NCBI GenBank assembly: GCA_964633285.1
Contig: CAZWGA010000018.1
Location: forward strand, 1-64,000
Length of the DNA stretch: 64,000 nucleotides
Direction: 5' to 3'
Origin: 20CM-2-55-15 sp964633285
GTDB lineage: Bacteria > Acidobacteriota > Terriglobia > 20CM-2-55-15
This document shows positions 51,554-59,551 of this stretch, one piece after another. The position numbers and the translations under genes are program-made. Numbering within the stretch: the first letter of the stretch is position 1; the number at the start of each line of letters is the position of its first letter. The notes below the pieces were generated by a model. That model did not search any database, had not been told where the DNA came from, and saw only the letters and a program-made list of their open reading frames with translations.

Positions 51554-52552
51554 ATGAAACGAATAGTAATCGCGACAGCATTATTTATTCTCTTAGCGTC
51601 GGGCCCACCGTCCAGTTCTATCGGTACGCCGCTTCGCGGCCTTCGGACTGCTGGACGGTCCCCCCACGCCGGCAGTGCGTTGCTTCTTGCTCAGGTGCCT
51701 GCCGCACAAACACCCGGAGCGCGCGGGCAGGCCGAAGGCCAGCGCGGTGGTCGCGGAGGCCGTGGAGGACGAGGTGGCCAAGCGGCAAAGAGAAGAGTCT
51801 TGCTTGCGTGGGCGGATACGCGAAACGGCATCGCGCAACACGAATTCACCTCGCACGCGCTGGCGATCGTAGAGCGTCTCGGATACGAATCCGGACTCTG
51901 GGACACGTTTATTCGTACGGATTCGAACGTCATAGCAAACACCTCGTTCAAGACCGACGGTACGCCGGCGAGCGGCGGTCCTAGCTTAAGCAACGTTGAC
52001 GGCATTTTTTTCTTAGGTCATCGGGAAATCGAGATCAGTGCAAAGCAAAGGGAAGAACTGCTGGCATTCGTACGAAATGGGCACGGTTTTGTTGCCGCTC
52101 ATACCGGACTAACCGCTTTTGAGTCATGGCCGGAGTTTGGTGAAATGCTTGGCGCTCAATATCAAGGCCACCTGTACACAGGGCCTGGCAAAGTGATCAA
52201 TGAAGAATCGTCGTTTCCAATCGTGAAACACTTGCCAACAGAATTCGATTACACTGACGAGTTTTATCAAGCCAAGACATTTTCACGAGATAAAATCGAT
52301 GTCCTGCTTCGTTTCGATCCCGCCAGCGCAGTTGGCGGCACAGTCGCGAAAGACGGCGACTTTCCGTTAGCGTGGGCCAAGAAATACGGCCAGGGACGTG
52401 TCTTTTATGGTTCGTTTTCCCATGCGACCGAGCTCTGGGACCGACGTGACATCCAATTGATGTATCTTGAAGCGATCAAATGGTCGTTGGGCCTCACCGA
52501 TGCTGAACCCACACCGCATCCCCTTCATGCAAGCTCAGGAACTCAACATTAA
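51554..52552 (+). CDS. Exported ThuA-domain protein (second copy)
   Basis: A 332-aa paralogue of the 41-kb ThuA. The signal peptide (VIATALFILLASG) is followed by a long low-complexity linker including RGQAEGQRGGRGGRGGRGGQ (about 54-79). The ThuA domain runs from KRRVLLAWADTRNGIAQHEF through IFFLGHREIE, FVAAHTGLTAFE and FPLAWAKKYGQGRVFYGSFS. It ends the receptor/PQQ operon; 190 bases of regulatory DNA follow. Possible role in hydrolysis or modification of the oxidised (keto) product formed by the preceding PQQ enzyme, by analogy with ThuA in keto-sugar pathways. Confidence 0.8.
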   Translation: MKRIVIATALFILLASGPPSSSIGTPLRGLRTAGRSPHAGSALLLAQVPAAQTPGARGQAEGQRGGRGGRGGRGGQAAKRRVLLAWADTRNGIAQHEFTSHALAIVERLGYESGLWDTFIRTDSNVIANTSFKTDGTPASGGPSLSNVDGIFFLGHREIEISAKQREELLAFVRNGHGFVAAHTGLTAFESWPEFGEMLGAQYQGHLYTGPGKVINEESSFPIVKHLPTEFDYTDEFYQAKTFSRDKIDVLLRFDPASAVGGTVAKDGDFPLAWAKKYGQGRVFYGSFSHATELWDRRDIQLMYLEAIKWSLGLTDAEPTPHPLHASSGTQH

Positions 52553-52573
52553 TCAAGGTAGTCGTCTGAAACT

Positions 52574-52609
52574 GAATTCTGTATGTTGTCAATACAACAT
52601 ACAGAATTC
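52574..52609. promoter_or_regulatory. GntR-type operator, site C, within a perfect 16+16 palindrome
   Basis: GAATTCTGTATGTTGT-CAAT-ACAACATACAGAATTC is a perfect 16-base inverted repeat with a 4-base loop. The inner part TGTAT-N7-ATACA is the same motif as sites A, B and D with a one-base-shorter spacer. It precedes a promoter, not a coding end, and lacks a T-run, so it reads as an operator rather than a terminator of the ThuA operon. Confidence 0.65.
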
Positions 52610-52611
52610 CC

Positions 52612-52641
52612 TTGACTCCTCTATATATCCTTCAGAATAAT
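52612..52641 (+). promoter_or_regulatory. Promoter of the second PQQ dehydrogenase operon
   Basis: TTGACT (52612-52617), 18-base spacer, AATAAT (52636-52641), directly after palindrome C. Layout matches the promoter at 45808. Confidence 0.6.
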
Positions 52642-52693
52642 CGCGAACGTCTGGACTAAATATAAGAGCATGCGACTACTTTGAACGAAATCT

Positions 52694-52851
52694 ATGAAGA
52701 GGGTTCTCGTTGCACTTCGTTGGGAGTTCAAAGTTGAATGTTGCCAGGCGTGGAGATCAAAGTTACTCAGACGGAGACAGGCTACAGTCGCACTCAACTC
52801 GTCACTCTTTCCGGAGGCGCCGTCGATGTCGGTTCGAATCTAAATTTGCAT
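52694..52851 (+). pseudogene. Scar of a deleted TonB-dependent receptor
   Basis: ATG at 52694 begins a signal-peptide-like MKRVLVALRW that soon leaves frame. From 52738 another frame reads LPGVEIKVTQTETGYSRTQ, the carboxypeptidase-regulatory segment of an Oar-like receptor (compare LPGVDLKVINTDTTASRTA in the receptor at 61.6 kb), and then joins the PQQ gene. The barrel of over 1000 residues is gone. The leftover keeps the promoter and operator of the former receptor gene in front of the PQQ enzyme. Confidence 0.6.
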
Positions 52852-54717
52852 ATGACGCAACGTTTGCTTTTCGTCTTGTTTGTTGGCGTTTTCACGAGCG
52901 TGACACTTGCTGCCCAGAGCCCGAAGGATTGGCCCACAGTCGGCAACGATCCGGGTGGCATGAAGTACTCGCCTCTCACTCAAATCACGCCGGCTAATGT
53001 CACTAGGCTGACGAAGGCATGGACGTACGATATGGGCATTCCCGCGACAGGGTATGCGGTAACCCCAATCGTCATTAACGACGTCATGTACCTGCCAGCC
53101 CAGACGAAAATCGTCGCTCTCAAAGCAGATTCCGGAACTGAACTGTGGAAATTTGACATGAAGAGCCTGCCCGACTTGGGACCAAATCCAGCGGCAGGCC
53201 AACGTGGAATCTCCTATTGGCCAGGCACGGGTCAGATCGGTCCGAGAATCGTGGTTCTGACAACAAATGGGTTCTTAATTCAGCTCGACGCTAAGACGGG
53301 AGCACCGTTACCGGCGCCTATCGGTATAGTCAACTTATCCCCCGGCGTTATCGATAAGTTCGGCGGTGTCTACGCCACGAATACCGCTCCGGCCATTTAT
53401 AAGAACCTCGCGATTGTTGCGGCCCGTACGGGTGAGCAAGGCCGATATGGACTTCCTGGAGATCCACGCGCATTCAATCTGATTACCGGCGAAGAAGTCT
53501 GGCGCTTCCACGTTGTGCCTGGCGCGGAAGACGAGAACTTCGGCACGTGGGGACTGAACGGTTGGCAGGATCGGCGTGGACCCGGCGTTTGGGTGCCGAT
53601 GACAGTTGATCCGGTCAATGATTTGATTTTCATTCCGCTTGGCAATGCGACGGACCAGAATTTTGGGAACAGCCGCCCCGGAATCAATCTGTACGCCACA
53701 AGCCTGGTGGCGCTTCAAGCGTCAACCGGAAAACGAAAGTGGCATTTCCAACTCACGCATCATGACATCTATGACTGGGACGTCAATTCTCCGCCGGCGC
53801 TCATCGAGGCGATGAAAGACGGGCAGCGCATTCCGGCTGTCGCGCAAATGACGAAGCAGGGTCTGCTCTTCATGTTCAACCGGCTGACGGGCGAACCGCT
53901 GTTTGGTGTTGAGGAGCGGCCGGTGCCTAGATTCGATGCGCCTGGCGATCAGGCTTGGCCAACCCAGCCGTTTCCGCTAAAGCCCGCGGGCCTTACTCGC
54001 GACAGCATGACGCGTGGTGAAGTGAGCAAGATTTCCCCGGAGGCGGAGAAGTACTGCACGGAAGTTTTCGACAAGGCCGTCAACATGGGCCCCTACACAC
54101 CGTATGGAATGCTACCCAGCCTCGTGTTTCCAGGATCGGAAGGCGGCGGTGGATGGGGCGGTGTCGCTGGGAATCCTTCACTCGGACTCCTGTTTGTGAA
54201 CACGCGTCACCTCGGTGTCATCGCCCAGTTGCAACCAATGATGTCATCGAATGTGCTACCTTCATTCTCAAAATCAAAGGTTCCGACAAACTTCTACACC
54301 GATCCTCAGGGCTATCCGTGTAACGCACCGCCGTGGTCGGAACTCGTTGCTGTGAGCACCGGAACCGGCGACATCGTCTGGCGCACGCCACTTGGTGAAT
54401 ATTCAGAGTTGACCGCCAAAGGTATCTTAGGGACGGGGACAGCACTCAATGAGGGCGGGCCTATTACCACTGCATCCGGACTCATCTTCATCGGCGCCAC
54501 GGCTGATCTTGGTTTTCGCGCCTTCGATGGGAAATCCGGAAAGGAATTGTGGAGGGCGACGCTCGACAATGACGCGCTCATGACGCCGATGACCTATCAG
54601 GCTGCGAACGGCAACCAGTACGTAGTTGCTGTGGCGGGAGGCGGTCAGGCAGCGTTTCACATTCCCGCGCGCCCATCATCTGTGAATGCGATGGTTGTCG
54701 CGTTCACGCTTCGATAA
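52852..54717 (+). CDS. Secreted PQQ-dependent dehydrogenase, second copy
   Basis: A 621-aa quinoprotein. The ATG at 52852 starts a proper signal peptide (RLLFVLFVGVFTSVTLAAQ); the open frame extends 38 codons upstream but those encode receptor debris. Propeller repeats include ALKADSGTELWKFDM, QLDAKTGAPLPAP, ALQASTGKRKWHFQLTHHDI, AVSTGTGDIVWRTPLG and AFDGKSGKELWRATL. Unlike the first and third copies it has no Gly/Arg-rich insert before YPCNAPPWSELVAV, which marks that insert as a recent or mobile addition. It is followed after 12 bases by a sugar isomerase-like gene. Confidence 0.87.
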   Translation: MTQRLLFVLFVGVFTSVTLAAQSPKDWPTVGNDPGGMKYSPLTQITPANVTRLTKAWTYDMGIPATGYAVTPIVINDVMYLPAQTKIVALKADSGTELWKFDMKSLPDLGPNPAAGQRGISYWPGTGQIGPRIVVLTTNGFLIQLDAKTGAPLPAPIGIVNLSPGVIDKFGGVYATNTAPAIYKNLAIVAARTGEQGRYGLPGDPRAFNLITGEEVWRFHVVPGAEDENFGTWGLNGWQDRRGPGVWVPMTVDPVNDLIFIPLGNATDQNFGNSRPGINLYATSLVALQASTGKRKWHFQLTHHDIYDWDVNSPPALIEAMKDGQRIPAVAQMTKQGLLFMFNRLTGEPLFGVEERPVPRFDAPGDQAWPTQPFPLKPAGLTRDSMTRGEVSKISPEAEKYCTEVFDKAVNMGPYTPYGMLPSLVFPGSEGGGGWGGVAGNPSLGLLFVNTRHLGVIAQLQPMMSSNVLPSFSKSKVPTNFYTDPQGYPCNAPPWSELVAVSTGTGDIVWRTPLGEYSELTAKGILGTGTALNEGGPITTASGLIFIGATADLGFRAFDGKSGKELWRATLDNDALMTPMTYQAANGNQYVVAVAGGGQAAFHIPARPSSVNAMVVAFTLR

Positions 54718-54729
54718 ACGAGGGCCACC

Positions 54730-55986
54730 ATGGATCGACGAAATTTTTTTCAAGCAAGTGTCATCGCCACTCTTGCAACGAAGGTTCTAGGCGGGGGCAC
54801 TCCTCGTCGAACTGAAGCGGTGGAAACTCCAGCTCAGTCTGGTTCAGCTCCGGTGCCGCGGCGTTTGATCATGGATGCGTACACGCGGCATCTGCACTGG
54901 CTCCGCGATGCAGATGAAATAGCTGAGGCCGCAATTGAAATGACATGTGGCGGAGTCGAACCAACGATCCAACCCTATCCCGGCCACATCAATCCGGAGA
55001 AGGTAGCGCAGGAGTTGCCTGCATTCGTGCGGACAATGCAAAAGCACGGACTAAGGGTGAAGCAGGTTCGCGGAGGCAACCAGACGGACGTGAGCGCTCC
55101 AAATCTCGAAACCATGGTTGCCACGATGGGACAACTTGGTGTCACTCATTATTGGGTGGGCACGGACAATTACGATTTAAGTAAGCCGATCATGCCGCAG
55201 CTTGATGCGATCAAATTAAAAGTCGATAAATTTGTAAAGCTCAACCAAAAGCATGGCACCACGCTCATGTATCACACTCGGGCGGGCGCGAACTCCGTAG
55301 GCTCTGTTGTTTGGGATTTGCTTTACGTCATGAAGGACTTCGATCCGAAGTTCGTCGGATTCCATTGGGACACAGGACACATGTCGCATCACGGCGAGAT
55401 GTGGGAGACGCTTATGCGAACCGCTGGCCCATATGTTGTTGCGATGGCGTGGAAGGATCGCGCGTGGGAACAACAGCTAGGGTTGCTTGGAGAAGGTGGA
55501 CCTTTTCCGGGTCCTCAGCCGGCTGAGACGGCTGGACGCGGCGCCGGTGGTCGCGGGCGCGGCGGCGCGCGCGGAGCTCGAGGTGCGGGTGCCCCAGCAG
55601 ATGACGCTGCCGCCGGCGTCGGCAGAGGAGGTCGTGGCGCACAACCCGAAGACGGCGACGCTGGAGGTGCCGGGCGGGGTGCTCGTGGTGCGCGACCGTT
55701 CCCGTTGCCATTAGCCGGCAACGCCTTCGCGCGTGGTGCAGGTTGGACCTCACCATACGTGCCGATGGGTACAGGGTTGGTCAATATCTTTCGCTACGCC
55801 GTCGTGCTGCGCGATCTCGGTTTTAACGGACCGATGGAACTGGAAGCGGAGTATCCGAACGGTGGTGCAGAAAACGGAAACGATAAGATCACACTTCCAC
55901 GAGCGCAAGTTTTGGGAAATCTTAAGCGGGATGTTCTGACAATCCGCACGGCGTTTCAACAATCGGATACCGGATTAACGTGCTAG
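54730..55986 (+). CDS. Exported sugar phosphate isomerase/epimerase-like TIM barrel with long Gly/Arg-rich insert
   Basis: A 418-aa protein with a twin-arginine-like leader (MDRRNFFQASVIATLATKV). The barrel (xylose isomerase-like, AP-endonuclease 2 superfamily) shows strands with likely metal ligands in GTTLMYHTRAG, FDPKFVGFHWDTGHMSHHG and GPMELEAEYP. Residues about 262-328 are a low-complexity Gly/Arg/Ala insert (GRGAGGRGRGGARGARGAGA is its core) between the metal site strands, an odd place. Members of this superfamily include 3-keto-sugar and C-glycoside lyases and isomerases. Paralogue at 57.2 kb. It lies in the operon with the second PQQ enzyme. Confidence 0.82.
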   Translation: MDRRNFFQASVIATLATKVLGGGTPRRTEAVETPAQSGSAPVPRRLIMDAYTRHLHWLRDADEIAEAAIEMTCGGVEPTIQPYPGHINPEKVAQELPAFVRTMQKHGLRVKQVRGGNQTDVSAPNLETMVATMGQLGVTHYWVGTDNYDLSKPIMPQLDAIKLKVDKFVKLNQKHGTTLMYHTRAGANSVGSVVWDLLYVMKDFDPKFVGFHWDTGHMSHHGEMWETLMRTAGPYVVAMAWKDRAWEQQLGLLGEGGPFPGPQPAETAGRGAGGRGRGGARGARGAGAPADDAAAGVGRGGRGAQPEDGDAGGAGRGARGARPFPLPLAGNAFARGAGWTSPYVPMGTGLVNIFRYAVVLRDLGFNGPMELEAEYPNGGAENGNDKITLPRAQVLGNLKRDVLTIRTAFQQSDTGLTC

Positions 55987-56012
55987 GTGTCAGACAAGTT
56001 GTTCGTTGCGAG

Positions 56013-56684
56013 TCATCGTCGACGCTTCCACGCCGCCACGCGACGCTCCGCTTCGTTGACTTGTTCGGGCGTCATGCGCGCAGCCGAGATGTTGCGCAGT
56101 TCGAGAATCGCTTGTCGGTTGTCTGTAAGCGGCGCTTGGCCGGCAGCGAGCATGAACCACATGTAAGCCGCGACATAGTCGCGAATCACGCCGGTTCCCG
56201 TGAAGTACAACTGCCCCAATTCATATTGCGCGCGCAGGTCATCGCCGTCTGCCGCGAGCCGATACCAGCGCGCAGCTTCGGTTGCGTCGGCCGTGATGCC
56301 GCGGCCTTTTCTGTAAAAGTCTGCGAGCGATCGTTGGCCGGCAGCGCTGCCATGCTCGGCCGCCTTCCGATACCATGCGAGGGCTTCGGCGTCATCTTGT
56401 TCGACGCCAAATCCAAAGTCGCACAATTGCCCCATCTGGAATTCAGCGGGCGCGTATTCCTGGGCGGCCGCTTTCTTGAACCAGCCGACAGCCTCAGCCG
56501 TATCCGACGCGCCGTAGTACAAGAACGAGCCGAGCGAAAACTGCGCGATGACGTCGCTAGCAGCGGCCTTCATGCGGGCTGCTGCGAGAGCTCGCTCGAC
56601 ATCTTGGTTCGCCTGTGCACCGAGCTCAGATGCGCCGGCGAACCAGACAATGACGGTGCAGACGGTGAGCAATAGGCTGCGCAT
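56013..56684 (-). CDS. Exported Sel1-repeat protein
   Basis: A 223-aa protein with signal peptide (LLLTVCTVIVWFAGASELGA). Residues about 40-185 hold four Sel1-like (TPR-related) repeats, each with the A..LG..Y..G....D...A..WY..AA pattern (FSLGSFLYYG, FQMGQLCDFG, RSLADFYRKG, YELGQLYFTG). These mediate protein contacts in the periplasm. It is the only minus-strand gene in this half of the window; its start codon overlaps the divergent methyltransferase start by two bases. Confidence 0.87.
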   Translation of the reverse strand: MRSLLLTVCTVIVWFAGASELGAQANQDVERALAAARMKAAASDVIAQFSLGSFLYYGASDTAEAVGWFKKAAAQEYAPAEFQMGQLCDFGFGVEQDDAEALAWYRKAAEHGSAAGQRSLADFYRKGRGITADATEAARWYRLAADGDDLRAQYELGQLYFTGTGVIRDYVAAYMWFMLAAGQAPLTDNRQAILELRNISAARMTPEQVNEAERRVAAWKRRR

Positions 56685-57240
56685 GACGTTGATTATAGCG
56701 AGACGAACAATACTCGCGGCATTGCTTGTTGGTACGCTCGGAGTCGTGGTTATTAGCGGGCAATCGACGAAGCCGGCTACACCGGATGTCGTTTATGTCC
56801 CGACACCGCAGAGCGTCGTTGATGCGATGCTCGAACTCGCAGCAGTCAAGCCCAGCGATGTTGTATATGACCTCGGATCTGGCGACGGCAGAATCGTCAT
56901 TACGGCCGCAAAGAAGTACGGTGCGCATGGCGTCGGCATCGAAATCGATCCCGTGCTCGTAGAAAAGGCCAAGGAGAATGCTGCAGCGGCGGGCGTATCG
57001 GATCGCGTGCGGTTTATAAGACAGGATCTATTTAAGTCGGACATCACCGACGCGACGGTTGTCACACTGTATTTACTTCAAAGCATCAATGAGCGCCTTC
57101 GGCCAAAGCTCGTACGGGAACTGAAGCCAGGCACCCGAGTTGTTTCTCACGTTTTTAATATGGGACCGGAGTGGCCGCCGCAAAAGGAGATCACGGTCGG
57201 AGCAAGCCGTGTTTTCTTGTGGACGATCGCGAATCGGTGA
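56683..57240 (+). CDS. SAM-dependent methyltransferase with N-terminal signal anchor
   Basis: A 185-aa class I methyltransferase. Motif I is VVYDLGSGDGRIVITAAKK, followed by GVGIEIDPVLVEKA (motif II acidic residue) and VTLYLLQSINERLRPKL. Residues about 8-26 (TILAALLVGTLGVVVISG) are a signal peptide or membrane anchor, unusual because SAM is cytoplasmic; a similar exported-looking group exists in Acidobacteriota and may be anchored facing inwards. The ATG at 56683 shares bases with the divergent Sel1 start; an internal start is possible. It is followed by the second isomerase gene after 10 bases. Confidence 0.78.
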   Translation: MTLIIARRTILAALLVGTLGVVVISGQSTKPATPDVVYVPTPQSVVDAMLELAAVKPSDVVYDLGSGDGRIVITAAKKYGAHGVGIEIDPVLVEKAKENAAAAGVSDRVRFIRQDLFKSDITDATVVTLYLLQSINERLRPKLVRELKPGTRVVSHVFNMGPEWPPQKEITVGASRVFLWTIANR

Positions 57241-57250
57241 CCGAGGAGAA

Positions 57251-58288
57251 ATGAACATGGATCGACGCACACTTCTGAAATCGAGCGCAGTAACACTTGC
57301 GACAGCGGCGTTTGGGAAATTCAACTTCGCACAAACTGCGCCGGGCCCTTCGGCGCAACCCAGAAAACTACACCTCGACGCTTATTCGCGAACGCTGCAT
57401 TGGCTGCGAACGCCGGGCGAAGTTGCGGAAGCCTGCCATCAAATCGGCAACACGACGATCGACTTAACTGTGCGCGTGTATCCCGGGCATGTGGCTCCGG
57501 AAAAGGTGAAAATAGATTTGCCGCCTTTCGTGAATGGACTAAAGCGCGATGGGATCACTGTAACGTGCATGGCAGCCGAAATCACGGACGCGGATACGGC
57601 CTATGTCGAAGCGATGCTGGATACCGCTTCTTCACTCGGTATTCATCATCACTGGTGGAGAGGCTTCGCGGTCGACGCTTCGAAGCCGTACATGCAGCAA
57701 CTCGACGCATTCAAGCCACGCGTTGCGGGCCTAGCGAAGCTGGAGGAAAAATACGGAATGAAAGCCATGTACCATCCAGGGGGAGGTTTCAGCGGCGCTT
57801 TCTTTGACCTCCTTTACGTACTGAAGGATTTCGATCCGCGACATGTGAGTGTTCAATACGACACCGGCAATCTGCTGCAGACGAATCAGCAAAATCTTGT
57901 AACGCAAATTCGGATGGGCGCTTCGTATATCGGCGGCTTTGTTTTCAAAGATGCGGTCATCGAGCCGAATCCAAGCGCCGATTCAAATCCTCCGGTAACT
58001 GCTGCGGGTGGGGGCCGTGGCGGTGGCGGGCGTGGCGGACAGCAGGGCCGTTTTCGAAATCGTCAAGTGCCAGTCGGCACCGGCATCATCAACTTGTCTC
58101 TCATCGCACAAACGCTCAAAGAAATAAATTTCAACGGTCCCATGGAATGTCAGCCGGAGTGGCCGGAACTCGGAGGCGCCGATCAGGGCAGAGACACAAT
58201 CACCATTCCGAAGGAAACAGCAATCGCACTACTGAAACGTGATCGTGTCACCGTCGAGGCAGCTTTCGCGGGAACCAACCTGCTTTAG
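57251..58288 (+). CDS. Exported sugar phosphate isomerase/epimerase-like TIM barrel, second copy
   Basis: A 345-aa paralogue of the 54.7-kb protein; ATG 57251 follows GAGGAG. The leader is twin-arginine-like (MDRRTLLKSSAVTLATAA). Shared blocks are RKLHLDAYSRTLHWLRTPGE, VRVYPGHVAPEKV, DFDPRHVSVQYDTGN and GPMECQPEWPE, which carry the probable metal ligands. A short Gly/Arg-rich insert (GGGRGGGGRGGQQGR, about 250-265) lies at the same place as the long one in the first copy. Likely acts on the periplasmic product of a PQQ dehydrogenase. Confidence 0.82.
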   Translation: MNMDRRTLLKSSAVTLATAAFGKFNFAQTAPGPSAQPRKLHLDAYSRTLHWLRTPGEVAEACHQIGNTTIDLTVRVYPGHVAPEKVKIDLPPFVNGLKRDGITVTCMAAEITDADTAYVEAMLDTASSLGIHHHWWRGFAVDASKPYMQQLDAFKPRVAGLAKLEEKYGMKAMYHPGGGFSGAFFDLLYVLKDFDPRHVSVQYDTGNLLQTNQQNLVTQIRMGASYIGGFVFKDAVIEPNPSADSNPPVTAAGGGRGGGGRGGQQGRFRNRQVPVGTGIINLSLIAQTLKEINFNGPMECQPEWPELGGADQGRDTITIPKETAIALLKRDRVTVEAAFAGTNLL

Positions 58289-58306
58289 AAGCATCAAGGA
58301 GCGGTG

Positions 58307-59395
58307 ATGTTACGAAGGATTCTTATCGCGATAGGCATCAGTTTCATAACAGCGGCATGCATATATTCGCAAGCCGCCGGACCGCAGCGAGGTGCCCGCG
58401 GCACAGGCGGCGGCAATGCCGCGAGACTTCCCACACCTGATCAGTGGGCCGCAAATGCGAAAACCAGCAAATATGCTGCGAAAGCCGCCGAACTCGCAGG
58501 AGATGATCCGGATCTCAAATTCGATTTGGGAATCTTCTGCAAGGCAAGTGGTGGATCGGGAAATGAAGACCGCGCGACGATTGGAATTCCCAGCAGCGAA
58601 CCCCGTATCGAGCCTTATCCGACGCCTAATCCAAAGGTTTCACTGGGTGGGCAACGGTTGTTCGACAACTTCTATTGGATCGGAGATACGGGTGTGGGCG
58701 CCTGGCTGGTCACCTCGAATGATGGTTATATCCTGTTTGATGCACTTAACAATGAGCAAGAAGCGCGCGATGTCCTCGTTCCCGCGATAAAGAAATTCGG
58801 TCTCGATCCAGTGAAGATTAAATACATGGTGTTCGGCCATTATCACGGTGATCACACGGGTGGCGGCGAGTACATGCAGCGCATGTATCATCCGCGCGTC
58901 ATCATGGGCCGGGATGATTGGGACATTTATTTTAAGCCGGGTTCTGGTTTCGCGGGCACCGCGCAGGGCAATTCTCTAATGAAGCGCGACATGGATGTCG
59001 AGGATGGCATGACGATCCAGGTCGGCGACGTCAAAGCCACCATTTATCAGATGACGGGCCACACGCCGGGGTCGATCGGCATGATTGTTCCAGTGAAGTA
59101 TCAGGGAAAGCAGCATCCTATTCTCCTCGTGACGGCGGCCACCGACGTTCATAATCGCGAATCTTTCGTGGGCGGGTATGAGCACATCTGGGATGCCGGG
59201 ATCAAAGCCAAAGTTGAGTCCGTCATGCAGGATCATCCGAACACGAACATGAACCTGTTAGCCAGGACTACCTACGTGAACAATCATTATCCACCCGCCA
59301 AAAATCCTCTACTCTACGGCGCCGAACGAACTACCCGGTACATCAACATCATGAGGAATTGCACCCTCGCGCGAATGGAAGCCTTGGGGTGGTAA
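58307..59395 (+). CDS. Exported MBL-fold metallo-hydrolase, subclass B3-like
   Basis: A 362-aa protein with signal peptide (ILIAIGISFITAACIYSQ) and a short Gly-rich linker (GPQRGARGTGGGN). The zinc motif is FGHYHGDHTGG (H-x-H-x-D-H), with a further His in MTGHTPGSIG and the TDVHN region providing the last ligands. The layout follows B3 metallo-beta-lactamases, but an insertion near 60-95 with Cys and the locus context favour a lactonase or esterase of an oxidised sugar over antibiotic resistance. Start ATG 58307 (a GTG one codon earlier is possible), 19 bases after the isomerase stop. Confidence 0.8.
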   Translation: MLRRILIAIGISFITAACIYSQAAGPQRGARGTGGGNAARLPTPDQWAANAKTSKYAAKAAELAGDDPDLKFDLGIFCKASGGSGNEDRATIGIPSSEPRIEPYPTPNPKVSLGGQRLFDNFYWIGDTGVGAWLVTSNDGYILFDALNNEQEARDVLVPAIKKFGLDPVKIKYMVFGHYHGDHTGGGEYMQRMYHPRVIMGRDDWDIYFKPGSGFAGTAQGNSLMKRDMDVEDGMTIQVGDVKATIYQMTGHTPGSIGMIVPVKYQGKQHPILLVTAATDVHNRESFVGGYEHIWDAGIKAKVESVMQDHPNTNMNLLARTTYVNNHYPPAKNPLLYGAERTTRYINIMRNCTLARMEALGW

Positions 59396-59484
59396 ACGAG
59401 CCGTAGCAACGTCAATTTCTGCCTTCCATGTTGATGCATCCACACAAATTTTGAATTTTCTGTTTTGTCACACTTTCGCATGCT

Positions 59485-59505
59485 TGTATCATCATCCGAA
59501 CAACA
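59485..59505. promoter_or_regulatory. GntR-type operator, site D, followed by an inverted repeat
   Basis: TGTAT-CATCATCC-GAACA plus ACA; 17 of 21 positions match site A. Directly after it AATCAGGTTT-ACTTA-AAACCTGATT (59505-59529) is a perfect 10-base inverted repeat. A weak TTTACT at 59512 with TAGAGT at 59533 (15-base spacer) is the best promoter candidate for the third PQQ gene. Confidence 0.55.
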
Positions 59506-59551
59506 ATCAGGTTTACTTAAAACCTGATTCACTAGAGTCAGGCAGGTACAA

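Noticed and set aside
52574..52609. Rho-independent terminator of the ThuA operon
   Set aside because: The stem is AT-rich, has no T-run after it, and its inner motif matches operators before other promoters.
55400..55760. Overlapping genes on both strands at the Gly/Arg-rich insert
   Set aside because: GC-rich repeats leave all frames open; the extra frames are low-complexity shadows of the isomerase gene.
58307..59395. Beta-lactam resistance gene
   Set aside because: B3-like zinc motif, but it is embedded in a catabolic operon with isomerase and PQQ genes; hydrolysis of another substrate is more likely.
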